Source: Sphingosinicella ginsenosidimutans
GTDB taxonomy: Bacteria; Pseudomonadota; Alphaproteobacteria; Sphingomonadales; Sphingomonadaceae
Assembly (NCBI RefSeq): GCF_007995055.1
Contig: NZ_VOQQ01000001.1
Location: 558,001-622,000 of the forward strand
Direction of reading: 5' to 3'
Length of the DNA: 64,000 nt
How positions within the stretch are numbered: the first letter of the stretch is position 1; every line of letters starts with the position of its first letter. Position numbers and translations under genes: made by a program. Shown in pieces: positions 49,284-58,520 of the stretch. The notes beneath the pieces are model-generated. The model did not search any database, was not told the origin of the DNA, and was given only the letters and a program-made list of their open reading frames with translations.

Positions 49284-50504
49284 TCAGTCGCCGGCGCGAA
49301 AGATCGCCCGGCCGTCCTTCAACGTCATCCACACATGGGCGAAGGCGGTCGTGTCGCGGGCGGGATCGCCGTCCAGCAGGACGAGGTCCGCCACCATGCC
49401 CGGCGCGATCCGGCCCCGCGATCCGCTCTGGCCGAAGCGGCGGGCCGGGGTCGTCGTCAGCGCCGCGAGGATAGCCCGCCAGTCGATCGCGCCGGCGAGC
49501 AGGCGATATTCGGCGCTGGTGTCGTAAACGTCCATGAACCCAGCGTCGGTGCCGAACAGGATGTCGCCGCCCGCTTCGGCGAGCGCACGCACCTGCTGCA
49601 CCGCAATCGCCACCGGCGTCGCTTCGGCCGGATAATGTTCGAACAGGCTCAGCGTCGGGATCAGCGCCACGTGCCGCTGCGCGAGATCATGGGCGAAGTC
49701 CGCCGGCCAGGCCCCCATCAATGGCGCGCTGTGGGCAAGGATGTCGACGCCGTTCTCCACCGCGACCTGGACGCCGGCTCCGTTGGTCGGATGGGCGAAG
49801 ACGGGCCTGCCGTGCCGGTGCGCTTCCGCCGCGATCGCCCGGACCTGCGCCGCCGGCATCACCAGCACCCCTGTCTCGCCGCCGACGATCGCGCCGGTGA
49901 ACAGCTTGATCCCGTCGGCCCCTTCGCCCACCTGCCGGTCGACGCGGGCGACCGCCTCGTCCGTCGAACGGATTTCGGCCGAGGGAAGACGATGCTGGGC
50001 ATAGATCGGCCGCGCGTAGACCGGCGTCCCGCCCGTCGGGTAGAAGGGCTCGCCGGCGGTCAGGATCTGCGGCCCGGCCACGCGGCCGTCGGTGATGCGC
50101 GATCGAATCTCGTTCGCGCCCGCCATCGTCGAGGCGAGATCGAAAATCGTCGTGAAGCCCCAGCGCGTGAACATCGCGGCGAGCGCGTCGCCGAGCGCCG
50201 CGTCCGAAGCCCGGTCGGGCGCGATCAGCAGGTCCGTGGTCAGGTGGACATGGCTGTTCCAGAAGCCGGCGGTCAGCACCTTGCCGCGCGCGTCGATCCT
50301 GTCCGCATCGTCCGGCACCGCGACGCCGCCGTGCCGCCCGACCGCGGCGATCCGCCCGTCGTGGATCAGCACGATGCTGTCGTCGATCGCCGCGGCGTCG
50401 GGCGCCGCATAGAGGCGCGCCCCGACCACCGCCACGTCGCGCGCTGCGGCCGGCATGGCCGCGACGAGCGCCGCCAAGGCGAGGAGCAAACGAACCCAGG
50501 TCAT
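49284..50504 (-). CDS. Secreted amidohydrolase-family protein
   Basis: The 406-residue protein has a signal peptide (VRLLLALAALVAAMPAAARD). The amidohydrolase metal site shows NSHVHLTT (HxH), a likely carboxylated Lys in GIKLFTG, then FAHPTN and ILAHSA and the Asp in FGTDAGF. It belongs to the imidazolonepropionase/prolidase-like group of exported amidohydrolases; the substrate is unknown. The start at ATG 50504 gives a clean signal peptide. Confidence 0.85.
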   Translation of the reverse strand: MTWVRLLLALAALVAAMPAAARDVAVVGARLYAAPDAAAIDDSIVLIHDGRIAAVGRHGGVAVPDDADRIDARGKVLTAGFWNSHVHLTTDLLIAPDRASDAALGDALAAMFTRWGFTTIFDLASTMAGANEIRSRITDGRVAGPQILTAGEPFYPTGGTPVYARPIYAQHRLPSAEIRSTDEAVARVDRQVGEGADGIKLFTGAIVGGETGVLVMPAAQVRAIAAEAHRHGRPVFAHPTNGAGVQVAVENGVDILAHSAPLMGAWPADFAHDLAQRHVALIPTLSLFEHYPAEATPVAIAVQQVRALAEAGGDILFGTDAGFMDVYDTSAEYRLLAGAIDWRAILAALTTTPARRFGQSGSRGRIAPGMVADLVLLDGDPARDTTAFAHVWMTLKDGRAIFRAGD

Positions 50505-50606
50505 GCCGCGCGGGCCTACCCTCTCCCGCCCGGCGATGAAAGCCCGCCCGCGCCGCGAGGCCCCCGCCTGGCCCTCATGCGTCACCCAACCTGCACGAAT
50601 CCGTAT

Positions 50607-50621
50607 TGCGAATAGTTCGCA
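50607..50621. promoter_or_regulatory. Inverted repeat upstream of bfd, candidate Fur-type iron operator
   Basis: TGCGAA-TAG-TTCGCA is a perfect inverted repeat ending 20 bases before the bfd ATG, in an AT-rich patch. Fur-family boxes in alphaproteobacteria have a similar two-arm form. Position before bacterioferritin-associated ferredoxin supports iron control; binding is inferred. Confidence 0.45.
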
Positions 50622-50641
50622 TTATCGCTAACCCGAGCCCC

Positions 50642-50809
50642 ATGATCGTTTGCGTCTGTAACGCGATTCGCGAATCCGAGGTGCGCGAGGCCGCGCGCAA
50701 CGGGGCCTCCTGCCCGACCAGCGCCTATCGCTGCTTCGGGCGCAAGCCGCGCTGCGGCCAGTGCTTCTCCTTCGCGCGTGAGATCATCGCGGCCGAGCGC
50801 GCCGCCTGA
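50642..50809 (+). CDS. bfd: Bacterioferritin-associated ferredoxin-like protein
   Basis: The 55-residue protein has the four-cysteine pattern of the BFD-like [2Fe-2S] domain: VCVCNAIRESE near the start and PRCGQCFSF near residue 40. An extra Cys pair (SCPTSAYRC) lies between. Bfd reduces bacterioferritin so iron can be released. The start at ATG 50642 is chosen because an upstream GTG adds no family sequence. The gene lies 142 bases before bfr on the same strand. Confidence 0.88.
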   Translation: MIVCVCNAIRESEVREAARNGASCPTSAYRCFGRKPRCGQCFSFAREIIAAERAA

Positions 50810-50843
50810 CGGGTCCGAGGCTGCCGCGCCGCTAACCCCTATT

Positions 50844-50878
50844 GAAACTGATTAGCAGTTTCGCGCGAATTTTTCGCG
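50844..50878. promoter_or_regulatory. Two inverted repeats between bfd and bfr
   Basis: GAAACTG-ATTAG-CAGTTTC (50844-50862) and CGCGAA-TTT-TTCGCG (50864-50878) are both perfect and nearly adjacent, about 75-110 bases before the bfr ATG. They may be regulator sites for a separate bfr promoter. A terminator is unlikely because no T run follows the second stem. Confidence 0.4.
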
Positions 50879-50951
50879 GTTTTCCGCCATTTCCGGGTGC
50901 CTTTTGAACCGCGTCGGCTTATGATCGGCCGGAGCTATCGAGGAGGCCGGC

Positions 50952-51431
50952 ATGAAGGGCGACGCGCGCGTCATCGAACTGTTGAACGAGACGCTGAGGA
51001 ACGAGCTCACCGCGATCAACCAATATTGGCTGCACTATCGCATGCTCGACAATTGGGGCGTGAAGCGGCTCGCCGAATATGAGCGGCACGAGTCGATCGA
51101 CGAGATGAAGCATGCCGATACGCTCGCCGAGCGCATCCTCTTCCTCGACGGCCTGCCCAATTTCCAGATGCTCGGGCGCCTCCGCATCGGCGAGACGGTC
51201 GAGGAGGTGCTGAAGGCCGATCTCGATCTCGAACATGAAGCGCGCGAGCAGCTTCGCGGCGCGATCGCCCATTGCGAGGAGGTGCGCGACTATGTGAGCC
51301 GCGAGGTCTTCGAGCGCATCCTCGAAAGCGAGGAGGAGCATATCGACTTCCTCGAAACCCAGTTCGAGATGATCAGGCGGATGGGCCTCGAAAATTATAT
51401 CCAGCTGCAGAGCAAGCCCGCCGAGGATTGA
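50952..51431 (+). CDS. bfr: Bacterioferritin
   Basis: Bacterioferritin of 159 residues, a 24-mer iron store with haem at subunit interfaces. Family sequence is clear: [20 protein letters not shown], then [19 protein letters not shown] with the haem-ligand Met near residue 52, and [11 protein letters not shown]. All ferroxidase ligands (Glu18, Glu51, His54, Glu94, Glu127, His130 in E. coli numbering) appear present. GAGGAGG precedes the ATG. Confidence 0.96.
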   Translation: MKGDARVIELLNETLRNELTAINQYWLHYRMLDNWGVKRLAEYERHESIDEMKHADTLAERILFLDGLPNFQMLGRLRIGETVEEVLKADLDLEHEAREQLRGAIAHCEEVRDYVSREVFERILESEEEHIDFLETQFEMIRRMGLENYIQLQSKPAED

Positions 51432-51499
51432 GCGCGCGCCGATGGCGGCCCCGCCGCGGATCGGCTAGGCTGGCCGCAGGTCTGACAAGGAGACGCTTC

Positions 51500-51952
51500 A
51501 TGCTCACGCCCTCGTCCCTTCGCATCGCTCTGGCCGTCGCCGGCGCCATGATCGCGGTCCCCGCCGGGGCGCAGAATGTCGATATCCAGCCGAACGGCAT
51601 CCAGGTCGGCTTTCCGGGCGGCAACTGCTCCGTTTATTATGATCGCGGCGGGCGCTTCCAGTCGGCCCGGCCGGGCTGCAATTCCGGCCAGATCCAGCGC
51701 GCCAACGCCGCGGTCGCGGCGCGCGTGCGCCCCAATTACGCGCCGGCGCCGGGCGGCGCGGTCGGCAATGCGCCGCGCGCCTTCGTCGCCTCGAACGGCG
51801 CGGGGCAGGTCGTCTATCCGCGCAGCCGCTGCACCGTGCGCTACCAGGCGTCCGGCGCGCGCATCCCCGGCCGCACCGCCTGCACCCGCAGCCAGCTGAG
51901 GACCGCCGACCGGCTGTTCCGGGCGGAGCGCCTGCGCCGCGGCTTCCGCTAA
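51500..51952 (+). CDS. Hypothetical secreted protein
   Basis: The 150-residue protein has a signal peptide (LRIALAVAGAMIAVPAGAQ) and a basic, Ala/Arg-rich mature part with four Cys (NCSVYY, PGCNSG, RCTVRY, ACTRSQ), likely two periplasmic disulphides. I recognise no family. AAGGAGA lies before ATG 51500. It is 68 bases after bfr on the same strand. Confidence 0.7.
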   Translation: MLTPSSLRIALAVAGAMIAVPAGAQNVDIQPNGIQVGFPGGNCSVYYDRGGRFQSARPGCNSGQIQRANAAVAARVRPNYAPAPGGAVGNAPRAFVASNGAGQVVYPRSRCTVRYQASGARIPGRTACTRSQLRTADRLFRAERLRRGFR

Positions 51953-51962
51953 GCCGGCGGGC

Positions 51963-53225
51963 GTGACCGAGGCGCCGACGGCCGCGCCCGCTGGCGCGCG
52001 CATCGCCACGCTCGATATCGTTCGCGGCGTCGCGGTGATGGGCATATTGGCGATGAACATCGTCGCCTTCGCATTGCCTGAAAACGCCTATATGAACCCG
52101 CGCGCCGCCGGTTATGAGGGCCCGGCGGACATCGCCTCCTGGGCCGTCGCCTTCGTGTTCGTCGACGGCAAGATGCGCGGCCTCTTCTCCTTCCTGTTCG
52201 GCGCCTCGATGCTGCTGGTCGTCGAGCGGGCGGAGGCGGCGGGGCGCAGCGGCGCCGCCGTCCATTATCGCCGCATGGCCTGGCTGCTCGTCTTCGGCCT
52301 CGCCCATTTCTACCTTGTCTGGTCGGGCGACATCCTGTCGCTCTACGCGCCGATCGGCATGATCGCCTACGCCTTCTGGGCCTCCCGCCCGCGGCTGCTC
52401 ATTGCCATCGCCATCGGCCTCCTCCTCTTCCAGTTCGCCTTGTTCGCGAGCTTGGCCGCGACGGTGTTCGATGCGGCGCGGGCCGCCGCCGCGCCCCATG
52501 CGGACGTCGACGCCTTGCTCCGCTGGCGGGAGATGCAGGCCGGCTCCGGCCTCTACTCGCCCGCCGAGCTTCGCGAGACCCTGGCCGTCTATCGCGGTTC
52601 CTGGTGGGGGATCGTCCGGCACAATTTCGACGAGAACGGCCTGGCGCCGGTGCGGAGCGTCCTCTTCATCGGCGCCGAAACGCTCGCCTACATGCTGCTC
52701 GGCATGGCCGCGCTGAAGACGGGTTTCCTCTCCGGCCGCTGGTCGAACCGCGCTTATGCCATCGCCGCGGCGATCGGCTTCGGCATCGGGGTGCCCGCTT
52801 ATGCCCTGCTCGCCCGCTGGTGCATCGAGGCCGATTTCGCGGTGCCGGTGCTGGTGGCGGGCAGCCTTGCCGCCTCGGTCCCGTTCCGCCCGGCGATGAT
52901 CGTCGGGACGGCGGCGCTCATCATCCTCGCGACCCGGGGCCACGGCCGGCTCACCCGCCGCATCGCCGCCGCCGGCCGCGCCGCCTTCACCAACTATCTC
53001 GGCACCAGCCTGCTGATGACCGCGATCTTCTACGGCTACGGGCTTGGCCTGTTCGGCCATGTCCGCCGCGTCGATCTGTGGTGGTTCGTGATCGGCGCCT
53101 GGGCGCTGATGCTGCTCTGGTCGAAGCCGTGGCTCGATCGCTTCGCCTACGGCCCGTTCGAATGGCTGTGGCGCAGCCTCGCGCGCGGCGAGCCGCAGCC
53201 GATGCGGCGGCGCGCGCCCGCCTGA
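51963..53225 (+). CDS. DUF418 (YeiB-like) integral membrane protein
   Basis: The 420-residue protein has many membrane segments and the DUF418 hallmarks: an N-terminal RIATLDIVRGVAVMGILAMN and FGASMLLVVERAEA, and a C-terminal region with FTNYLGTSLLMTAIFYGYGL and WWFVIGAWALMLLWSKPWL. The family's transport or enzymatic role is unknown. The start is GTG 51963, 10 bases after the preceding gene. Confidence 0.88.
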   Translation: MTEAPTAAPAGARIATLDIVRGVAVMGILAMNIVAFALPENAYMNPRAAGYEGPADIASWAVAFVFVDGKMRGLFSFLFGASMLLVVERAEAAGRSGAAVHYRRMAWLLVFGLAHFYLVWSGDILSLYAPIGMIAYAFWASRPRLLIAIAIGLLLFQFALFASLAATVFDAARAAAAPHADVDALLRWREMQAGSGLYSPAELRETLAVYRGSWWGIVRHNFDENGLAPVRSVLFIGAETLAYMLLGMAALKTGFLSGRWSNRAYAIAAAIGFGIGVPAYALLARWCIEADFAVPVLVAGSLAASVPFRPAMIVGTAALIILATRGHGRLTRRIAAAGRAAFTNYLGTSLLMTAIFYGYGLGLFGHVRRVDLWWFVIGAWALMLLWSKPWLDRFAYGPFEWLWRSLARGEPQPMRRRAPA

Positions 53226-53234
53226 CCGCCTGCC

Positions 53235-53657
53235 CTAGAGCCGCCCGAAATCCTGGTTGCTCGCCGCGCGGCCGAAGCTCGGGCGGCGGGTGGCGAGCGG
53301 GTTGGTTTCCTTCTCCAGCCGCGCGATCGTCTCGTCATAGGTCGGGCGGAGCCGCGCGACGTGGGGCAGCATGTGATCGGGGAAGAGCTGGGATTCGAGC
53401 GCGCTGCGCGCCGCAAACTCGATCTCCTCGGCAAGCTGGCCGAGCAGCTCGGCGCCGAACTGGCGCGCTTCGGATTTGATCGTGTGCGAAGGGATGACGA
53501 GCGCGGCGGTGTCCTTGTTGTGCATCGCCTCTTCGATCTGGGCGACGGCCTTGGCGCCGTCCTCGCGGAAATAGCCGAGGATCCGCACGAAATTGGCGCC
53601 GAGCTCGGCGCGCATCTGCGCGAACTTGGTCCAGTCGATCAGCGCGCTGGTATCCAC
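53235..53657 (-). CDS. Histidine phosphotransfer (HPt) domain protein
   Basis: The 140-residue protein is mainly one HPt four-helix domain with the phospho-accepting His in VIPSHTIKSEARQFGAELLG, near residue 60, though the usual HxLKG motif reads HTIKS. It would relay phosphate between a hybrid kinase and a response regulator; neither partner is nearby. No ATG fits, and GTG 53657 gives the start MDTSALIDWTKF. It is a lone gene between DUF418 and der. Confidence 0.75.
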   Translation of the reverse strand: MDTSALIDWTKFAQMRAELGANFVRILGYFREDGAKAVAQIEEAMHNKDTAALVIPSHTIKSEARQFGAELLGQLAEEIEFAARSALESQLFPDHMLPHVARLRPTYDETIARLEKETNPLATRRPSFGRAASNQDFGRL

Positions 53658-53752
53658 CTGTCCAATGTCCCTGTATCTTTGCCCGGCCTCTAGCGGAGCC
53701 AAGTAAACAGCGGGTTGACGATGGGACGAAATGAGGCCGCCGAAAATCGCCT

Positions 53753-55114
53753 CTATTTCGGCCGATAGGGGTTGCGCGGGGCGCGCGCGGCGAGGCGCAC
53801 CGGCACGGTCGCGAAGCCGAGCTCGCGCTTGATCCCGTTCACCAGGTAGCGAAGGTAGGAGTCCGGCAGCTGGTCGACCCGGGTCCCGAACAGGACGAAG
53901 CTGGGCGGCCGCGTGCCGACCTGGGTGATGTAGCGCAGCTTGATCCTCTTGCCGCCCGGCGCGGGCGGCGGATTCTTCTCGATCGCGCCCTCGAACCAGC
54001 GGTTGAGCTGGCCGGTCGAGACACGGGCCGACCAGGTCGCGCGCAGCGCCAGCGCCGCCTCGACAAGCGCGTCGATGCCCTTCCCGGTCTTGCCGGAAAC
54101 GGTGAGCAACGGCAGGCCGCGGGCCTGGCTCAATCCCTCGTCCAGCGCGGCGCGTATCCCCTGGAACAGCCCGCCCGGATTTTCCGCGACGTCCCATTTG
54201 TTGATCGCGACGATCAGCGCCCGGCCTTCCTGCAGGACGGCATCGGCGATCCTGAGGTCCTGCGCCTCGAGCCCGCGCGTGCCATCGAGCAGCAGCACGA
54301 CGACCTCGGCGAAGTCCACCGCGCGGCGCGCATCGGCGACCGACAGCTTTTCGAGCTTGTCCTCCACCTTGGCGCGCTTGCGCATCCCGGCCGTGTCGAT
54401 CAGCCGCACCGCATGGTCGACGCCTTCGCGATCGCGCCAGCTCCAGTCGATCGCGATCGAATCGCGGGTGATCCCCGCTTCCGGCCCGGTGATGAGCCGG
54501 TCCTGGCCCAGCATCGCGTTGACCAGCGTCGATTTGCCGGCATTGGGCCGCCCGACGATGGCGAGCTTCAGCGGCGCGGCGCGATCCGCTTCGCCCTCCT
54601 CCTCGTCTGTCTCGCGCTCCAGATGCGGCAGCAATTGCTCGAACAGGTCGGCGATCCCCTCGCCATGTTCGGCGCTGATCGCGATCGGCTCGCCCAGCCC
54701 GAGCGAAAACGCTTCGATCAGCCCGGCCTCCCCCGATCGCCCCTCCGCCTTGTTGGCGGCCAGGACCACCGGCACGGTCTGGGTGCGAAGCCAGCGGGCG
54801 ATCTCCTCGTCGAGCGGGGTCAGGCCGGCGCGCGCGTCGATCAGGAACAGCGCCGCATCGGCGCCGCGCACCGCCGCCTCGGTCTGTGCGCGCATCCGCC
54901 CGGGCAGCGTGTCGGGATCCTCGTCCTCATAACCGGCCGTGTCGATGACCCGGAATTCGAGGCCGAGCAGGCTGGCATCGCCCTCGCGCCGGTCGCGGGT
55001 CACGCCGGGGCGATCGTCGACGAGCGCGAGCTTCTTGCCCACCAGCCGGTTGAACAGGGTGGACTTGCCGACATTGGGACGGCCGACGATGGCAAGGACA
55101 GGCAGTCGCGACAT
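53753..55114 (-). CDS. der: Ribosome biogenesis GTPase Der
   Basis: Der (EngA) of 453 residues has two tandem GTPase domains: the first with AIVGRPNVGKSTLFNRL and DTAGYED, the second with AIVGRPNAGKSTLVNAM and DTAGMRK, then a C-terminal KH-like domain. It acts in 50S assembly. The bamB-der neighbourhood is typical of proteobacteria. Confidence 0.96.
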   Translation of the reverse strand: MSRLPVLAIVGRPNVGKSTLFNRLVGKKLALVDDRPGVTRDRREGDASLLGLEFRVIDTAGYEDEDPDTLPGRMRAQTEAAVRGADAALFLIDARAGLTPLDEEIARWLRTQTVPVVLAANKAEGRSGEAGLIEAFSLGLGEPIAISAEHGEGIADLFEQLLPHLERETDEEEGEADRAAPLKLAIVGRPNAGKSTLVNAMLGQDRLITGPEAGITRDSIAIDWSWRDREGVDHAVRLIDTAGMRKRAKVEDKLEKLSVADARRAVDFAEVVVLLLDGTRGLEAQDLRIADAVLQEGRALIVAINKWDVAENPGGLFQGIRAALDEGLSQARGLPLLTVSGKTGKGIDALVEAALALRATWSARVSTGQLNRWFEGAIEKNPPPAPGGKRIKLRYITQVGTRPPSFVLFGTRVDQLPDSYLRYLVNGIKRELGFATVPVRLAARAPRNPYRPK

Positions 55115-55126
55115 GAATGACCTCAT

Positions 55127-55149
55127 CCCCCTCCCGTGGCGGGAGGGGG
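55127..55149. repeat. Perfect GC-rich hairpin between bamB and der
   Basis: Ten-base perfect arms (55127-55136 and 55140-55149) around TGG, with CCCCCTCCCG sequence. It fills most of the 41-base gap. No T run follows, so it is better read as a member of the palindrome family than as a terminator. Confidence 0.65.
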
Positions 55150-55155
55150 ACAGGC

Positions 55156-56517
55156 TCAACGATAGGCGGTCAGGCGGCCGCTGTCGTCGAGCGTGTAGAG
55201 CGTGTTGTTCGCAACGATCGGCGGCAGCGAGAAGGCGGAGCGGGTCTCCACCGTCGCCTGGACGCTTCCGTCGGCCGGGTTCACGTAGACGATCTGCCCC
55301 TGCGAGCTGGTCAGGATCAGCCGGCCGCCGGCAAGCACCGGCCCACGCCAGAAGATCGGGCCTTCGCCCGGCTTGTCGCGATTCTCGCCGTTCGCGCCGC
55401 GCTCGCGGGTGCGCGGCGGATGGACGAAGGCGGGAAGCTGCGAGATCCAGCGCACCCGGCCGGACGCGCGGGCGAGCGCGACGAGCTGGGCGCGATCGGT
55501 GACGACGAACACCCAGTCGCCCGCGACCCAGGGGGTCGAAAGGCCGGCGAGGTTGACCTCCCAGGCGCGCTGCCCGGTGATCAGCTCGATCGCGACCATG
55601 CGGCCGCCGCGGCCGACCGCGAAGACGCGGCCATTGTCTACGACCGGATCGGCATCGACGTCGGAGAGCGTGCCGACGACGGTCGAGATGCCGGTGCGGG
55701 CGAGCGCGTCCTGCCAGACCGTCTCGCCATTCTCGTAGCGATAGGCGGTGAGTTCGCCGGAGGAATAGCCGGCGACGACCGTGCTCTGCGCGAAGGCGGG
55801 CGAGGCGACACCGAACACGCCGGCAAGCTCGAACGATCCGGTCGCGGTCCAGTGGGTCTCGCCGGTGTCGCGGTCGAGCGCATAGAGCTGGTTGTCCTGG
55901 CTCAGCACATAGACATTGTCGACGCCGACGGTCGGCGCGCCGCGCAGCGGGCTGCCCGGCTTCACCAGCCAGATCTGGTTGCCGGTCGCGGCGTCGAGCG
56001 CGGCGGCATCGCCGGCGCCGTTGACCGCATAGACATGGCCCGAATCGTAGGTGACGCCGCCGCCGAACAGGGTCTCGCGCGGGGAATTCTCGCCGCGCAC
56101 CTGGTGCGACCAAAGCTGCTGGCCGGTATTGGCGTCGAACGCGCGCACCGTCGCGGTGATGTCGATCGTATAGACCCGCCCGTCGCCGACCACCGGCTCG
56201 GAGGCGAGGCGGGCGCGGACGTTCGATCCTTCGCCGATATTCGCGGTCCACAGCTGCTGCGGCGTGTCGCCGAGCGCGACGTGGATCATCGACTTGGCGG
56301 CATTGCCGCCCGATGTCGGCCAATCGGCGTTGACATAGGCGCTCGGCACGGTGACCGGCACGCCGGCAAGCGCCGCATCGACCTCGATCTGGTTCTCGTT
56401 GCTCAGCACCGGGATCCGCTCGCCGACCGTCGGCGTCGAGGGGCGGCGGTGACCGCGCATGGTGCTGCAGCCGGTGAGCAGGCCCGCCACGACCAGCGCG
56501 GCGATCAGACGCTTCAT
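55156..56517 (-). CDS. bamB: Outer membrane assembly lipoprotein BamB (PQQ-like beta propeller)
   Basis: The 453-residue protein has a lipoprotein signal (LIAALVVAGLLTGCS, lipobox LTGC) and repeated beta-propeller blades with WxxxxG-type ends (LWTANIGEGS, QLWSHQVRG, QIWLVKPGSPLRG, THWTATGSF). BamB is a non-essential part of the Bam complex inserting outer membrane proteins. The start overlaps the YfgM-like gene stop as ATGA. Confidence 0.92.
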   Translation of the reverse strand: MKRLIAALVVAGLLTGCSTMRGHRRPSTPTVGERIPVLSNENQIEVDAALAGVPVTVPSAYVNADWPTSGGNAAKSMIHVALGDTPQQLWTANIGEGSNVRARLASEPVVGDGRVYTIDITATVRAFDANTGQQLWSHQVRGENSPRETLFGGGVTYDSGHVYAVNGAGDAAALDAATGNQIWLVKPGSPLRGAPTVGVDNVYVLSQDNQLYALDRDTGETHWTATGSFELAGVFGVASPAFAQSTVVAGYSSGELTAYRYENGETVWQDALARTGISTVVGTLSDVDADPVVDNGRVFAVGRGGRMVAIELITGQRAWEVNLAGLSTPWVAGDWVFVVTDRAQLVALARASGRVRWISQLPAFVHPPRTRERGANGENRDKPGEGPIFWRGPVLAGGRLILTSSQGQIVYVNPADGSVQATVETRSAFSLPPIVANNTLYTLDDSGRLTAYR

Positions 56518-57287
56518 TGACTGTTCCTCTCGGTTGCGGGCGGTGGAGCCGCGGCCGCCTGGGCCGGGGCCTCGGGAGCGGCCTGCGCCGCCGCCGCGGG
56601 CGACCCGAGCGATTCGACCGCGTTGACGCCGAGCGATCCGGCCATCTGGACGGCGCGGGCGCGGATCGATCCGGGCACGTTCTCGTCGCGCGCGATGCGG
56701 CCGAACATCGGTCCGGCAAGTTCGGGCCGGTGCAGCTTGAGCTGGGCGATGGCCACCATCTCGCCGGCGGTACCGAACCAGGGCTGGCCCGGCTGCGCCA
56801 GCGGGGTCAGGCGCTGGACGACCACCTGCGGCGGCAGCCGATCGAATTCGAGCGCGGTCTGCCGCACCAGCGCCGCCTGCCGGTAGGGCTCGGCGAAATC
56901 GTCATTGTCGGCGATCGAGCGCAGCGTCGCGATCGCGGCCGGAAGCTGGTTCTGCTCGATCTGGGCATTGGCCCGCGCGAAGAGAGCGGCGACGCGATAG
57001 CCGGGCGAGCGGCTGTCGGCGAGCTCGGCGAGCTTCGGCAAGGCGGCGTTGCGGTTGCCGGCTTCCATCTTGTCGAGCGCGTCGGTCAGCGCCTCGGCCT
57101 GCTGGTCGCGCTGCTCGGCGCGGTGGCCCTGGTACCAGATCAGCCCGGCGATCCCGGCGAGGACCAGCACCGCCGCGGCGATCAGCGCCCAGCCGTAGCG
57201 GGCGACGAAATTGTTCAGTTGTTCCTTGCGGAGCTCTTCATCGACTTCCCGCAGGAAGGTCTCGCTTTCGGTCGGCTTGATCGCCAA
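56514..57287 (-). CDS. YfgM-like tetratricopeptide membrane protein
   Basis: The 257-residue protein has a short cytoplasmic part (KPTESETFLREVDEELRKEQ), a membrane helix near 30-50 (WALIAAAVLVLAGIAGLIWY) and periplasmic TPR-like helices, then an Ala/Pro-rich tail. YfgM in E. coli is a periplasmic chaperone-network protein near the Sec translocon. The start is TTG 57287 with GGAGAAC six bases upstream; an in-frame ATG at 57338 adds non-family residues. Confidence 0.82.
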   Translation of the reverse strand: MAIKPTESETFLREVDEELRKEQLNNFVARYGWALIAAAVLVLAGIAGLIWYQGHRAEQRDQQAEALTDALDKMEAGNRNAALPKLAELADSRSPGYRVAALFARANAQIEQNQLPAAIATLRSIADNDDFAEPYRQAALVRQTALEFDRLPPQVVVQRLTPLAQPGQPWFGTAGEMVAIAQLKLHRPELAGPMFGRIARDENVPGSIRARAVQMAGSLGVNAVESLGSPAAAAQAAPEAPAQAAAAPPPATERNSQ

Positions 57288-57425
57288 GGTCTGTTCTCCG
57301 CATGAACGAGCGGCCCCCGGCCGCGCGCCCCAAGTCATTAGCCGTCTGTCTGGCGCCCGCCAGGCGCGCCGGCGGGCGCGCCCCCAAGCGGCTCCTTACC
57401 GGGGCAAATCGGCAAACGGAAGCCC

Positions 57426-58283
57426 TCACGCTTTCGGCGCGTAGGTCTGGTCCTGGGTGGGAAAGGCGCGCGATCGCACCTCGGCGGCATAGGTTTCGAC
57501 GGCGCCCGCAATCTCCTGCGCCAGCGCGCCGTAGCGCTTCACGAAGCGCGGCACCCGCTCGAACATGCCGAGCATGTCGTCGACGACCAGGATCTGGCCG
57601 TCGCACTCGGCCGATGCGCCGATGCCGATGACGGGGCAGGACACCGCCGCCGTCACCTCGCGCGCGATCGTCTCGACCACGCCTTCGACGACGATCGAGA
57701 AGGCGCCGGCCTGTTCGATGGCGCGGGCATCGTCGAGGATCTTCGAATGTTCGGCATTGCTTCGCCCGCGCGCGCCATAGCCGCCGAGCGCGTTGACCGC
57801 CTGCGGCGTGAGCCCGACATGGCCGATCACCGGAATCCCGCGCGCGCTGAGGAAGGCGACCGTCTCGGCCATCGCCACCCCGCCTTCGAGCTTGACCGCG
57901 GCGGCGCCGGTTTCCTTCATCACCCGCGCCGCGCTGCGGAAGGCCTGTTCGGGGCTTTCCTCATAGGATCCGAACGGCATGTCGACCGCGACCATGGCGT
58001 GCCACGATCCGCGCACCACGGCGGCGCCATGGGCGCACATCATGTCGAGGCTGACCGGGATGGTCGATGGCAGGCCGTAGATCACCTGCCCCAGCGAATC
58101 GCCGACGAGCAGCAGGTCGCAATGCGGATCGAGCAGCTGCGCCATCCGCATCGTATAGGCGGTCAGGGCAACGATCGGCTCCTTGCCCTTGCGCGCCTGC
58201 AGCGCCGGCGCGGTGAGCCGCTTCATCGGCGCCGGGCTCGGCGTCGCGCGGCTGGTCGCGGTGTCGATCGTATAGGTGGACAT
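57426..58283 (-). CDS. panB: 3-methyl-2-oxobutanoate hydroxymethyltransferase
   Basis: PanB of 285 residues makes ketopantoate from 2-oxoisovalerate and methylene-tetrahydrofolate, the first step to pantothenate and CoA. It is a TIM barrel with metal-site Asp in [14 protein letters not shown], plus [15 protein letters not shown] and IGHVGLTPQ. panC and panD are not in the window. Confidence 0.95.
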   Translation of the reverse strand: MSTYTIDTATSRATPSPAPMKRLTAPALQARKGKEPIVALTAYTMRMAQLLDPHCDLLLVGDSLGQVIYGLPSTIPVSLDMMCAHGAAVVRGSWHAMVAVDMPFGSYEESPEQAFRSAARVMKETGAAAVKLEGGVAMAETVAFLSARGIPVIGHVGLTPQAVNALGGYGARGRSNAEHSKILDDARAIEQAGAFSIVVEGVVETIAREVTAAVSCPVIGIGASAECDGQILVVDDMLGMFERVPRFVKRYGALAQEIAGAVETYAAEVRSRAFPTQDQTYAPKA

Positions 58284-58348
58284 GCTTGGCTTCTAGACGA
58301 TTGCCGCGCTGCGGCAAAGGATCAGGCCGATTCACATGAAACCTTCTC

Positions 58349-58498
58349 CCCCTCCCTGACAGGGAGGGGCAGGGGTGGGTTTGGCAGCGGGCGAGGCTCG
58401 ATGCGTCGGCCGATGCTGTTGCTGACTCAGAGAGAATCTTCTGGGCGCGCCGACGCGCGCACCCACCCCTCAATCCCCTCCCTGCACGCAGGGAGGGG
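58349..58498. repeat. Composite palindromic element between panB and trpA
   Basis: Outer hairpins with 9-bp arms (58349-58357 with 58361-58369) and 11-bp arms (58475-58485 with 58488-58498) flank a pair of inverted 10-base sequences (58371-58380 with 58461-58470), so the whole 150 bases can fold into one branched structure. The same order of parts occurs at 39373-39461. The 237-base gap 58284-58520 holds nothing else I can support. Confidence 0.75.
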
Positions 58499-58520
58499 AG
58501 GCAATTGGCTGAGCGCCGGG

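Noticed and set aside
55127..55149. The GC-rich hairpin read as a terminator between bamB and der
   Set aside because: It lacks a T run on either strand and the two genes are in the usual co-transcribed order.
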